DNA of 64,000 nucleotides, from positions 21,959 through 85,958 of the IMG/VR virus record IMGVR_UViG_3300035670_000118. The stretch is one strand, 5' to 3'. The notes under the pieces are model-generated. The model did not search any database and was not told the origin of the DNA. It was given only the letters and a program-made list of their open reading frames with translations. Positions 55,679-61,533 of this stretch are shown in pieces. Numbering within the stretch: position 1 is the first letter of the stretch; every line of letters starts with the position of its first letter. Both the position numbers and the translations under genes were made by a program. The DNA comes from a virus.

Positions 55679-55838
55679 TTAATTGATTAACATAGCTAAT
55701 GTATGGAATTTTCTACAGATAAAAAAACGATTCCTGAAAAAAGTGCCTACGCGTGCATACGTACGCACGCGTCCCCCCGGAGGGGGCATGAGAGTATAAA
55801 TCACATCTACCATTGGATTTCCTGCGGAGCCCCAGTGG
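55679..55838 (-). promoter_or_regulatory. early cassette plus alternating-pyrimidine/purine element
   Basis: Palindrome CCACTGGGGCTCCGCAGG (55821-55838), identical to that at 56381-56398. A TACGCGTGCATACGTACGCACGCGT stretch split over 55746-55771 is followed by CCCCCCGGAGGGGG. Promoter boxes AGGAATCGTTTTTTTATC, TGTAGAAAATTCCATACATT at 55690-55735. Confidence 0.65.
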
Positions 55839-55852
55839 TTTAGATCACAAAA

Positions 55853-55872
55853 AAAGACTCCTAAGAGTCTTT
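55853..55872 (-). terminator. intrinsic terminator of gene 55895-56335
   Basis: AAAGACTC-CTAA-GAGTCTTT, an 8-bp perfect stem with T run on the minus strand; about 20 bases after the stop. Confidence 0.8.
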
Positions 55873-55894
55873 CTTATTATTATATGAATTCAAA

Positions 55895-56335
55895 TTACAT
55901 AGTTTTTGTCATTTCAAATTCTAATCTATCTAATCTATCTTTAGCCACTCTAAGCATTTCTTCGTAATTTTTTATATTTCTTTTTACCTCTTCTATTTGT
56001 TTTACCACGCCTTCACGTTTGTTCTTAGCAAGATAAGTGTTCAATTGCACTGCTTTATCATGAAGGAAATTGCCAGACTTAGGGCTGTCATCTGATTCAA
56101 GAGAAACGTCACGAAATATACCTCCGAGTTTCGCATTGAAATCCATGTCGTTCGCCGCATCTTTATGGTGATTCATCCAAATTTGTAATAACGAAAAAGC
56201 CTGCTCTTCGTCTCCCTTATCTTTTAACATTTTAAGGTTTGTTAAAAAGTCCGTCTCCGACATGTTTTGGATCTCTGCTACACTGAATGAAGTTGGTAAT
56301 TCAGAATAGTATTCGTAAAGCCTAATATGTTTCAT
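55895..56335 (-). CDS. capsid-targeting-tagged coiled-coil protein in the early region
   Basis: 146 aa. Tag-like MKHIRLYEYYSELPTSF. The only clearly tagged gene in the early-type region. The C-terminal 50 residues are a coiled coil (VKQIEEVKRNIKNYEEMLRV; AKDRLDRLEFEMTKTM). AGATATATA (56354-56362) lies about 20 bases upstream, the late-type element, followed by a palindrome, so it mixes both regulatory signatures. Confidence 0.72.
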   Translation of the reverse strand: MKHIRLYEYYSELPTSFSVAEIQNMSETDFLTNLKMLKDKGDEEQAFSLLQIWMNHHKDAANDMDFNAKLGGIFRDVSLESDDSPKSGNFLHDKAVQLNTYLAKNKREGVVKQIEEVKRNIKNYEEMLRVAKDRLDRLEFEMTKTM

Positions 56336-56353
56336 AATTTGTTTTTTATACTA

Positions 56354-56398
56354 TATATATCTTATCTTCTTCTTGATTTTCCTGCGGAGCCCCAGTGG
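56354..56398 (-). promoter_or_regulatory. mixed late-type element and palindrome
   Basis: AGATATATATAG at about 56351-56362 and CCACTGGGGCTCCGCAGG at 56381-56398 upstream of the tagged gene; no GAATCATTTTT box is present here. Confidence 0.55.
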
Positions 56399-56437
56399 TT
56401 TACAATAGGAGGTTTATTGTAAACAATAGTCCACAAA

Positions 56438-56462
56438 AAAGACCCTGTAATAAGGGTCTTTC
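56438..56462 (-). terminator. intrinsic terminator of gene 56464-56694
   Basis: AAAGACCCT ... AGGGTCTTT with T run on the minus strand, immediately after the stop at 56464. Confidence 0.8.
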
Positions 56463-56463
56463 T

Positions 56464-56694
56464 TTAACTTGTATTATATCCGGGCTTACCCTTGTTACGG
56501 GGCGGTGATTTATTTGTTATGATAGAAGCCCACAATCTACTGGGCTGTCCTCGAGGCAGAGTAAAGTAGCTGGCATTACTCACCTCCGCTGCATAGCTCT
56601 CTTTATAATCTAGTGTGGGTTGGTCAATCCCTGTCGTTTTTGTAGCTATTAGGACCAAGAGAGCTAGGGTAAAAATTATTGTGTAAATTAACAT
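56464..56694 (-). CDS. small membrane-anchored protein
   Basis: 76 aa. One N-terminal hydrophobic helix (IYTIIFTLALLVLIATKTTG), then a polar mature part (DQPTLDYKESYAAEVSNASY; LPRGQPSRLWASIITNKSPP). It may be a signal anchor with a periplasmic tail. Function unknown. Confidence 0.6.
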   Translation of the reverse strand: MLIYTIIFTLALLVLIATKTTGIDQPTLDYKESYAAEVSNASYFTLPRGQPSRLWASIITNKSPPRNKGKPGYNTS

Positions 56695-56701
56695 GTAGGT
56701 C

Positions 56702-56783
56702 TTTGTTTTATAATGTAAATGTAGAAAAATCTATTTGAAGAAAAAAATGATTTCTTAAAATTGAATTAGTTCAATAGCTTGAT
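56702..56783 (-). repeat. early promoter, direct repeat copy 1
   Basis: The 82-base block matches 57027-57108 with one difference. It contains AAGAAATCATTTTTTTCTTC, AAATAGATTTTTCTACATT and the last codons of the upstream gene (IELI region). Confidence 0.75.
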
Positions 56784-57022
56784 TAATTCTTCCGGGACTT
56801 TACCCAACTGCAAAATGTCATCATGAGTTCTTTGGTAATGTTAACATTCGGGAAATGCTGGCTCATACGTCCAGTTATTAGTTCAATAGCTTGGTAGTTG
56901 AAGGTGGCCCCATTGTATGTTATTAAATAATTTGGGTCCATACCAGATAGTATAATATCGTCCAAGAGTTCATCAAGGGTTGAGAATTCTTTTTTGTAGT
57001 AATCACAGTCTAATGAATACAT
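56783..57022 (-). CDS. small early protein, tandem paralogue 1
   Basis: 79 aa. MYSLDCDYYKKEFSTLDELL, ILSGMDPNYLITYNGATFNY and QAIELITGRMSQHFPNVNIT. The first 50 residues match the 51-aa gene at 57080; this copy has an extra C-terminal 28 residues that appear to have been gained by read-through after a frame change. Acidic. Function unknown. Confidence 0.68.
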   Translation of the reverse strand: MYSLDCDYYKKEFSTLDELLDDIILSGMDPNYLITYNGATFNYQAIELITGRMSQHFPNVNITKELMMTFCSWVKSRKN

Positions 57023-57026
57023 AAAA

Positions 57027-57108
57027 TTTGTTTTATAATGTAAATGTAGAAAAATCTATTTGAAGAAAAAAATGATTTCTTAAAATTGAATTAGCTCAAT
57101 AGCTTGAT
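57027..57108 (-). repeat. early promoter, direct repeat copy 2
   Basis: Second copy of the 82-base block at 56702-56783; it carries the promoter of the 79-aa gene and the 3' end of the 51-aa gene. The pair marks a tandem duplication of one gene with its promoter (325-base unit). Confidence 0.75.
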
Positions 57109-57235
57109 AACCTATGGGTACACCATTATAGGTTATTACATAATTTGGGTCCATGCCAGATGATATAATATCCGATATGAGATCATCGATGGATGGGAAT
57201 TGTTTTGTGTAATAATCACAATCTAAAGAATACAT
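57080..57235 (-). CDS. small early protein, tandem paralogue 2
   Basis: 51 aa, MYSLDCDYYTKQFPSIDDLI, SGMDPNYVITYNGVPIGYQ and the end AIELIQF. Tandem paralogue of the 79-aa protein; its stop lies inside the promoter repeat of that gene. Function unknown. Confidence 0.68.
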   Translation of the reverse strand: MYSLDCDYYTKQFPSIDDLISDIISSGMDPNYVITYNGVPIGYQAIELIQF

Positions 57236-57246
57236 TGGCTTTTGTT

Positions 57247-57302
57247 TAATTGATTAACAAGCTAATATATAGATTTTTCCACAAATAAAAAAATGATTCC
57301 TG
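57247..57302 (-). promoter_or_regulatory. early-class promoter
   Basis: AGGAATCATTTTTTTATTT, TGTGGAAAAATCTATATATT, AGCTTGTTAATC before the start at 57235. Confidence 0.68.
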
Positions 57303-57341
57303 ATTATTATTTCTGGGCCAGCTGGGATTCTCGGAGGATCC

Positions 57342-57446
57342 TCAGAATGCTTTGGACAATGCCCAGTAGATAAGTGAAGTCCATAGGATAGTAATGAATA
57401 CTATTCCTATACAACCCCATCTTTTTATTTTATCTATCTCTTCCAT
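57342..57446 (-). CDS. 34-aa single-span membrane protein
   Basis: MEEIDKIKRWGCIGIVFITI followed by LWTSLIYWALSKAF; one membrane helix. The leader lacks a clear GAATCATTTTT box but a palindrome (CCTGGGGCTCCTCAGG, 57479-57494) lies just upstream. Its GC-rich 3' flank overlaps a degenerate palindrome. Function unknown. Confidence 0.5.
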   Translation of the reverse strand: MEEIDKIKRWGCIGIVFITILWTSLIYWALSKAF

Positions 57447-57535
57447 AAATCTTATAGATAAGGAAGATGTGAAAATTTCCTGAGGAGCCCCAGGAGTTTA
57501 TCTCAGCCTACATCCAGAAACCTTTGGGCACAAAA

Positions 57536-57555
57536 AAAGGAGCCTAAGCTCCTTT
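57536..57555 (-). terminator. intrinsic terminator of gene 57572-57883
   Basis: AAAGGAGC-CTAA-GCTCCTTT with T run on the minus strand, about 16 bases after the stop. Confidence 0.82.
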
Positions 57556-57571
57556 CTATGGTGAGTCCCGG

Positions 57572-57883
57572 CTATTCAGCGGGAGCGTGAAGGTGGACGG
57601 AGGTGGTGAAGAAAGTTCTTCGACCTGTGCGGCGAACCCGATAAACGATTGTGTTATCGTTATTAGTGAGTTTTTCAAATTTCAAAACTGTCCCCGGAGA
57701 TGCGCAATAGGAATTTGTGATTTCCAATTTGAGGTTTTTGAAAAGTCGAACTTTATGCTCGAAACTCATTTCGAACTTGTCGAGTTCCATCCAGTTTTGA
57801 GATTGCATTTTTTTGCGCTCTCTGTACGCCTTGTTAGCTGCCGCCTTTTTTGCTTTTTGTTCTGCTGTCATTTCCTTTTTCAT
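57572..57883 (-). CDS. early basic protein, three-member paralogous family (copy B)
   Basis: 103 aa. N terminus KKEMTAEQKAKKAAANKAYR and RERKKMQSQNWMELDKFEM nearly the same as copy C (61534), and the core matches copy A (SFEHKVRLFKNLKLE; NSYCASPGTVLKFEKL; VYRVRRTGRRTFFTT). C terminus differs (SVHLHAPAE). Early expression is likely from its cassette. Confidence 0.76.
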   Translation of the reverse strand: MKKEMTAEQKAKKAAANKAYRERKKMQSQNWMELDKFEMSFEHKVRLFKNLKLEITNSYCASPGTVLKFEKLTNNDNTIVYRVRRTGRRTFFTTSVHLHAPAE

Positions 57884-57899
57884 AATTGATATTGTTTAA

Positions 57900-58020
57900 T
57901 TGATTAACTATACAAATATATGTAGAATATTCTAATATAAAAAATGATTCTTGGAAAAAAGTGGAATTTTCTAAAAAAAATTTATTGGGGTTTGGATCAG
58001 GATTCCTGGGGCACCGCAGG
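57900..58020 (-). promoter_or_regulatory. early cassette (promoter plus palindrome)
   Basis: Palindrome CCTGCGGTGCCCCAGG at 58005-58020; AAGAATCATTTTTTATATT, then AGAATATTCTACATATATTTG with a TATATTTG host-like box; TTAATCAATTAAAC before the start at 57883. Confidence 0.7.
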
Positions 58021-58054
58021 AGCATCTAGCTGGTCTAGATTTTCCCCACAAAAA

Positions 58055-58074
58055 AAGGAGACCTAAGTCTCCTT
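58055..58074 (-). terminator. intrinsic terminator of the 49-aa gene
   Basis: AAGGAGAC-CTAA-GTCTCCTT, 8-bp perfect stem, T run on the minus strand. Confidence 0.82.
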
Positions 58075-58095
58075 CCCTTTTTTATTACTAACCCC

Positions 58096-58245
58096 TTAGT
58101 AATCTTCATCTTCTTCAACTTCTTCTTTTTTGAATTCTTTTGATTCATCAAGAATAGATTGATTATCTAGAAGTTCATTAATTTCATTTTGGGTTAAACC
58201 TAATTCCATTAAGAATTCTAATTTCTTTTTTGTTTCTGCTTTCAT
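58096..58245 (-). CDS. 49-aa acidic protein
   Basis: MKAETKKKLEFLMELGLTQN, then EINELLDNQSILDES and an acidic end KKEEVEEDEDY. The N-terminal half looks like a small helix-turn-helix-type or UBA-like three-helix unit (LTQNEINELL). Its own cassette and terminator support it as a gene. Function unknown. Confidence 0.68.
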   Translation of the reverse strand: MKAETKKKLEFLMELGLTQNEINELLDNQSILDESKEFKKEEVEEDEDY

Positions 58246-58259
58246 TTATTTTTGTTTGA

Positions 58260-58369
58260 TTGATTAACAATACAAATATATAGAATTTTCTACAGGAATA
58301 AAAATGATTTCTGAAAAAAGTTTACACTTCTCTTACATCTGCTGGATCAGGATTCCTGGGGTTCCCCAG
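58260..58369 (-). promoter_or_regulatory. early cassette (promoter plus palindrome)
   Basis: Palindrome CTGGGGAACCCCAGG at 58355-58369, AGAAATCATTTTTATT, TGTAGAAAATTCTATATATTTG and TTAATCAATC before the start at 58245. Confidence 0.7.
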
Positions 58370-58410
58370 AGATTAATCCAGGCCAGGTCAAAAAACCTCG
58401 GCTCGCAAAA

Positions 58411-58439
58411 AAGGGATCCGAGCCGAAGCCGAATCCCTA
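58411..58439 (-). terminator. intrinsic terminator of gene 58484-58771
   Basis: AGGGAT ... ATCCCT outer stem with a GC-rich inner stem (TTCGGC...GCCGAA-type), T run on the minus strand. A second stem (CTCGG/CCGAG) follows. Confidence 0.72.
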
Positions 58440-58483
58440 TCTTGGGTGTTAATCAAACTAAACTAATCACAGAATAGTCTTTT

Positions 58484-58771
58484 TTACTTCTCCATGAAGT
58501 TGTCTTTTGATGATGAATGAAAGCTTCTTATTCTTTCTCCTGTGTATTCCCCTTCTGGTTGAAGACTCTCAAACATAACGTGAACGTCTCCTTGCATTTC
58601 AAGTATTTTATTTAGTACTTCTGACATCTCTGAGGTGGTTTTAAGAGTGACATAGCAATCAGGAAACCTTTCATCCTTTTGTACATCTATCTGTTGTATT
58701 ACCTCTGGAGCATGACTCATGAATTGTATCACATCGTGAAGGCATTCTGCTCTAAATTTGTAAGTGTTCAT
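58484..58771 (-). CDS. hypothetical protein
   Basis: 95 aa. TYKFRAECLHDVIQFMSHAP, EVIQQIDVQKDERFPDCYVT and LKTTSEMSEVLNKILEMQGD suggest a small alpha/beta (ferredoxin-like) domain; C terminus polar. No family recognised. Has an early-class promoter. Confidence 0.66.
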   Translation of the reverse strand: MNTYKFRAECLHDVIQFMSHAPEVIQQIDVQKDERFPDCYVTLKTTSEMSEVLNKILEMQGDVHVMFESLQPEGEYTGERIRSFHSSSKDNFMEK

Positions 58772-58815
58772 GAGGTAAATGTATCTAAAATGCTCTGGTT
58801 AAAAAAATGATTCCG
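58772..58815 (-). promoter_or_regulatory. early-class promoter
   Basis: CGGAATCATTTTTTTAACC then AGAGCATTTTAGATACATTTA before the start at 58771; TACATTTA is near the TAnnTTTG box. Confidence 0.55.
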
Positions 58816-58836
58816 TTTTTTTCTGATTTATTCCTC

Positions 58837-58883
58837 ACGTACGCACGTAGGCACGCGGCCTCCGGGTGGGGACCCCGTTATAT
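58837..58883. repeat. alternating purine-pyrimidine / GC-rich element
   Basis: ACGTACGCACGTAGGCACGC followed by GGCCTCCGGGTGGGGACCCC. Related elements occur at 55746-55792 and 62441-62475. Located just after the stop of the 36-aa gene in the terminator position. Confidence 0.6.
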
Positions 58884-58993
58884 TATAGGGTCAGCCAGTT
58901 GAGTAGTGCTACTATTCCTAAGGGTATCCCTATTACCAGGACAACCTCAACGTATAGGTCTCCTAGTGTTTTGTTTGGTTTACGCTGATTCAT
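58883..58993 (-). CDS. 36-aa membrane protein
   Basis: MNQRKPNKTLGDLYVEVVLV then IGIPLGIVALLNWLTL; basic N terminus and one membrane helix. Overlaps the upstream 58-aa gene by 14 bases in another frame. Function unknown; small paired membrane proteins can be holin-like, but there are no lysis genes nearby. Confidence 0.55.
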   Translation of the reverse strand: MNQRKPNKTLGDLYVEVVLVIGIPLGIVALLNWLTL

Positions 58994-59156
58994 TGATTGT
59001 GATTTTTAAGATTTGTATTCCTATCCAAGTTAATGCTCCTCCGATGATACCAATTATTAAATCTCCTCTTACCACTGAGATGAAGAAGATCGCTGCTGCT
59101 GATAAAACGAGTAGTGCTACAACAATTAGATTAATTTTTGCTGCTAGTTTTTCCAT
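58980..59156 (-). CDS. 58-aa two-span membrane protein
   Basis: MEKLAAKINLIVVALLVLSA, AAIFFISVVRGDLIIGIIGG and ALTWIGIQILKITINESA: two membrane helices separated by a short basic turn. It has a full early promoter and overlaps the 36-aa membrane gene, so the two are probably co-translated. Function unknown. Confidence 0.66.
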   Translation of the reverse strand: MEKLAAKINLIVVALLVLSAAAIFFISVVRGDLIIGIIGGALTWIGIQILKITINESA

Positions 59157-59179
59157 TTGATTTTGTTTAATTGATTTAC

Positions 59180-59222
59180 TTAGCTAATATATGGATTCTT
59201 CTACAATAATAAAAATGATTCC
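59180..59222 (-). promoter_or_regulatory. early-class promoter
   Basis: TGGAATCATTTTTATT, TTGTAGAAGAATCCATATATT and AGCTAAGTAAATC before the start at 59156. Confidence 0.68.
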
Positions 59223-59242
59223 AAATCTTTTTAATTCTTTTT

Positions 59243-59608
59243 CTACCATCCGTCATCGTCATCATCGTCATCATCGTCATCATCGTCATCATCGTACCAA
59301 TCAGGATCTACAATACCTCTTAGATAATCAAATAATTCATCATCAAGCTCTGCACAGTTTACAACCTGCGCTCGTACACTGACGCTAGGATTCCAATCTA
59401 ATTCATCGTACTCCGCTATAGTTATACCCGCGGCTGAAAGGTCTCCTTTATCGTAATAGAATTCAAAAATATCATCAAAAGCTGAATCGTTTGATCTTCT
59501 TCCATTATAATATTTCCTAACAGCTCTATCTAATCTGGGATCAATCACCCCAAATTTTACTAGCATACTTTTGCCCTTCCTTATGTTTTCTTCTTCTTGA
59601 TTATCCAT
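59243..59608 (-). CDS. acidic protein with poly-aspartate tail and RFG-like motif
   Basis: 121 aa. IRKGKSMLVKFGVIDPRL near the N terminus resembles the R-F-G motif of several tagged proteins. Acidic body (FDDIFEFYYDKGDLSAAGIT; NCAELDDELFDYLRGIVDPD), then a run of about 14 aspartates and GW. The run is encoded by a (TCATCG/TCATCA)n tract that should be prone to slippage, so tail length may vary. No family recognised. Confidence 0.7.
   Translation of the reverse strand: MDNQEEENIRKGKSMLVKFGVIDPRLDRAVRKYYNGRRSNDSAFDDIFEFYYDKGDLSAAGITIAEYDELDWNPSVSVRAQVVNCAELDDELFDYLRGIVDPDWYDDDDDDDDDDDDDDGW
59248..59296. repeat. hexanucleotide-type microsatellite encoding the Asp run
   Basis: Repeated CATCGTCAT units on the plus strand inside the 3' end of the 59243 gene; in frame, so unit loss or gain would change only the number of aspartates. 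Confidence 0.75.
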
Positions 59609-59628
59609 TTTTTTTATTTTTTAGTGGT

Positions 59629-59675
59629 TACGATACAAATGTAGAAAATTCTATCTAAAGAAAAAAATGATTCCT
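59629..59675 (-). promoter_or_regulatory. early-class promoter
   Basis: AGGAATCATTTTTTTCTTT, AGATAGAATTTTCTACATTTG (ACATTTG near TAnnTTTG) before the start at 59608. Confidence 0.62.
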
Positions 59676-59821
59676 TGGGATTTTAGATAATTTTAAAATA
59701 CTGTCTTCTCCCATGCGTATCATTATTTTTAAACCCAGAAGGGAATAAAAAAGTTTTATCGGTTGCAAATATGAGAAGTAAATCTTTTCATTAAAAAATA
59801 GACAAAGTAAGATTTATTTCT

Positions 59822-59829
59822 TATATTTG
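59822..59829 (+). promoter_or_regulatory. host-like TAnnTTTG promoter box
   Basis: TATATTTG about 50 bases before the plus-strand gene at 59878; it fits the Bacteroidota -7 consensus. I see no clear -33 TTTG at the right distance. Confidence 0.4.
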
Positions 59830-59877
59830 TTGTTATAAGTATGTATTATTTTTGTTTAACAATTAAAAAAGAAAATT

Positions 59878-60063
59878 ATGAAAGATTATTTAAAAGATAT
59901 TGATGAAACAATATTAGATGCTAAAGGAATAGAAAAAATTCAATCATTTATGGAGAACGATTTACCGCCAAGAATTGTTGTTATTTATCTAGATGACTCG
60001 GTTAAAACAATTGATGGTGAGGAAAGTATATTGAATTTTATTGAAGAACTCAAACAAAAATAA
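59878..60063 (+). CDS. 61-aa hypothetical protein (only plus-strand gene of the early region)
   Basis: MKDYLKDIDETILDAKGIEK, IQSFMENDLPPRIVVIYLDD and SVKTIDGEESILNFIEELKQ. Small, acidic, alpha/beta. The strand switch and host-like promoter make it an outlier among the early genes; it could be a regulator of the divergent units or a recent insertion (moron-like). No family recognised. Convergent overlap of 14 bases with the next gene. Confidence 0.66.
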   Translation: MKDYLKDIDETILDAKGIEKIQSFMENDLPPRIVVIYLDDSVKTIDGEESILNFIEELKQK

Positions 60064-60286
60064 TATTACTTATAACTCCCATGTAATGGATTGAATAAAG
60101 CTCGCTAAGAAATTTAACTTCTATAGTCTCACCTTCGTTCTTGATTTCTAAGATCTCAAATTCTAATGTTTGTCCCTCCAAAAACATTTCTTCACACCCT
60201 TCCCTATAACGCTTGTCTGACTTTGGGTATACAACTAGTAATGTGTCTTTGGTAAATGTCACCTTAATTCTATCTCCCTTCTTCAT
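60050..60286 (-). CDS. small beta-rich protein
   Basis: 78 aa. KKGDRIKVTFTKDTLLVVYP, GQTLEFEILEIKNEGETIEV and SELYSIHYMGVISNI: strands typical of a small barrel (SH3/KOW or OB-like). No family recognised. Full early cassette upstream. Confidence 0.66.
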   Translation of the reverse strand: MKKGDRIKVTFTKDTLLVVYPKSDKRYREGCEEMFLEGQTLEFEILEIKNEGETIEVKFLSELYSIHYMGVISNIIFV

Positions 60287-60306
60287 TCTCTGTTTATTTA
60301 GTTACT

Positions 60307-60399
60307 TAGCTAATATATAGATTTTTCTACAAAGAAAAAAATGATTTCTGAAAATAAACCTATAGGTTAAGTTGGATCAGACTTCCTGGGGTTCCCCAG
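60307..60399 (-). promoter_or_regulatory. early cassette (promoter plus palindrome)
   Basis: Palindrome CTGGGGAACCCCAGG at 60385-60399, AGAAATCATTTTTTTCTT, TGTAGAAAAATCTATATATT, AGCTAAGTAAC before the start at 60286. Confidence 0.72.
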
Positions 60400-60440
60400 T
60401 GCATCTAGATCTGCCTAGTTGATTTCTAAGATCCACAAAA

Positions 60441-60463
60441 AAACCAGCTCTAAGGCTGGCTTT
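60441..60463 (-). terminator. intrinsic terminator of the 58-aa GTG-start gene
   Basis: AAAGCCAGC-CTTAGA-GCTGGTTT on the minus strand followed by TTTTT; one mismatch near the base of the stem. Confidence 0.72.
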
Positions 60464-60488
60464 ATTTAAATAAAAAAATCCCATAACT

Positions 60489-60665
60489 TTAAAGCATTAC
60501 GCCTACACCTGTGGGAATTAATTCGTCAATTATCTGCGGAGTGATTTTAGTCTTACCTTCTATGGTTAGTATCACTGTCGGTCCTTGTAGGGAAATTATA
60601 TAATCCCTGCCATCGAGTATGTCGTGGGATTCTAAAATTGTTTTAGCTTGTTCTATCTGTTTCAC
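60489..60665 (-). CDS. 58-aa protein with GTG start
   Basis: GTG 60665 then KQIEQAKTILESHDILDGRD, YIISLQGPTVILTIEGKTK and ITPQIIDELIPTGVGVML. I choose GTG because no in-frame ATG exists upstream before the previous stop and AAGG lies just before it; GAATCATTTTTTTT sits directly upstream. Small alpha/beta protein, function unknown. Confidence 0.55.
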   Translation of the reverse strand: MKQIEQAKTILESHDILDGRDYIISLQGPTVILTIEGKTKITPQIIDELIPTGVGVML

Positions 60666-60688
60666 CTTAAAAAAAATGATTCCTAATT

Positions 60689-60946
60689 TTAAATGTAATC
60701 AAAGATCTCGACACATACACCATCATTATCTTCCTCCCATTCTTCGGATGCTTCATAATATTCGTCCTCATCTTCGTAATCATCCTCAGATGGTCCTTCA
60801 GGAATACCGTGCATTTCATAAACAATGCTTCTTGCTTCATCTTTATCTGATGCCTCGATCTTATGAATCTGTATTCCTTCTCCAGCTCCTCCAGGTCCTC
60901 CTAAATATTCTTTAAAAACAACTACTGCTAAAAAATTCTTTTTCAT
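60689..60946 (-). CDS. acidic small protein
   Basis: 85 aa. KKNFLAVVVFKEYLGGPGGA, IQIHKIEASDKDEARSIVYE and an acidic, Tyr-rich end (DYEDEDEYYEASEEWEEDND). The first half is alpha/beta (VVVFKEYLGG). Function unknown; strong acidity could suit a nucleic-acid mimic. Confidence 0.65.
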   Translation of the reverse strand: MKKNFLAVVVFKEYLGGPGGAGEGIQIHKIEASDKDEARSIVYEMHGIPEGPSEDDYEDEDEYYEASEEWEEDNDGVCVEIFDYI

Positions 60947-60968
60947 TTATTTTATTTAATTGGTTACT

Positions 60969-61010
60969 TAGCTAATATATAGAATTTTCTACAAAGAAAA
61001 AAATGATTTC
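60969..61010 (-). promoter_or_regulatory. early-class promoter overlapping the upstream stop
   Basis: AGAAATCATTTTTTTCTTT, GTAGAAAATTCTATATATT, AGCTAAGTAACC before the start at 60946. No terminator or palindrome separates it from gene 61010-61387. Confidence 0.68.
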
Positions 61011-61387
61011 TAATAAATAACATAAAGGCGATCACCCCTGCTTTCTATCCTGTGGTACTTCACAAAGTCAACATTGACATCTCTGAACATCCAGTTTGCT
61101 GCTACCCTGGGGTTGAACCGGAGTCTTTGCACTTCTTCCATTGGATCTCCACCGTGGGGTTCCTCAAGGATTACATCATCACAAAGGATCCATGCACACA
61201 CGCTTTTATTTGCGCCTGCTAAGATTTTATTAGCTGTCTTAGGATTGTTCTTGAGGTGACAATTTTTAAGCGTTAGACGCACTTTATTTGGATCTAAGTA
61301 TTCAACCTCACCATCAGGATGTGTCACCTTCCATTTCATGTAGTTGACACCCTTGCTTAAATTAAATCTTATCTTGTATCTAGCCAT
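61010..61387 (-). CDS. hypothetical protein
   Basis: 125 aa, basic (RYKIRFNLSKGVNYMKWKVT; DPNKVRLTLKNCHLKNNPKT; RLRFNPRVAANWMFRDVNVD). A beta-rich core with several Cys is possible. No family recognised. The DNA is less AT-rich than its neighbours. Confidence 0.66.
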   Translation of the reverse strand: MARYKIRFNLSKGVNYMKWKVTHPDGEVEYLDPNKVRLTLKNCHLKNNPKTANKILAGANKSVCAWILCDDVILEEPHGGDPMEEVQRLRFNPRVAANWMFRDVNVDFVKYHRIESRGDRLYVIY

Positions 61388-61456
61388 GTGGTAAATGTAG
61401 CGAATTCTATGGAAACTAAAAAATGATTCCTGATCAAACTTCCTGGGGTTCCCCAG
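61388..61456 (-). promoter_or_regulatory. early cassette (promoter plus palindrome)
   Basis: Palindrome CTGGGGAACCCCAGG at 61442-61456, AGGAATCATTTTTTAG and TTCCATAGAATTCGCTACATTTA before the start at 61387. Confidence 0.65.
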
Positions 61457-61491
61457 AGAAGAATAGGACAGCCATAGGTTTTGGTCACAAA

Positions 61492-61514
61492 AAAAGGAGC
61501 CAATGGCTCCTTTT
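61492..61514 (-). terminator. intrinsic terminator of gene 61534-61836
   Basis: AAAAGGAGCC-AAT-GGCTCCTTTT, a 10-bp perfect stem with T run on the minus strand. Confidence 0.84.
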
Positions 61515-61533
61515 CCAGGGTTCTTCTGAATTC

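Noticed and set aside
57834-58025. 63-aa minus-strand frame
   Set aside because: It reads through the early promoter and palindrome of the gene at 57572; composition matches non-coding sequence.
59191-59382. Plus-strand frame with HRHHRHHRHH repeats
   Set aside because: It is the complement of the aspartate-encoding microsatellite, not a histidine-rich protein.
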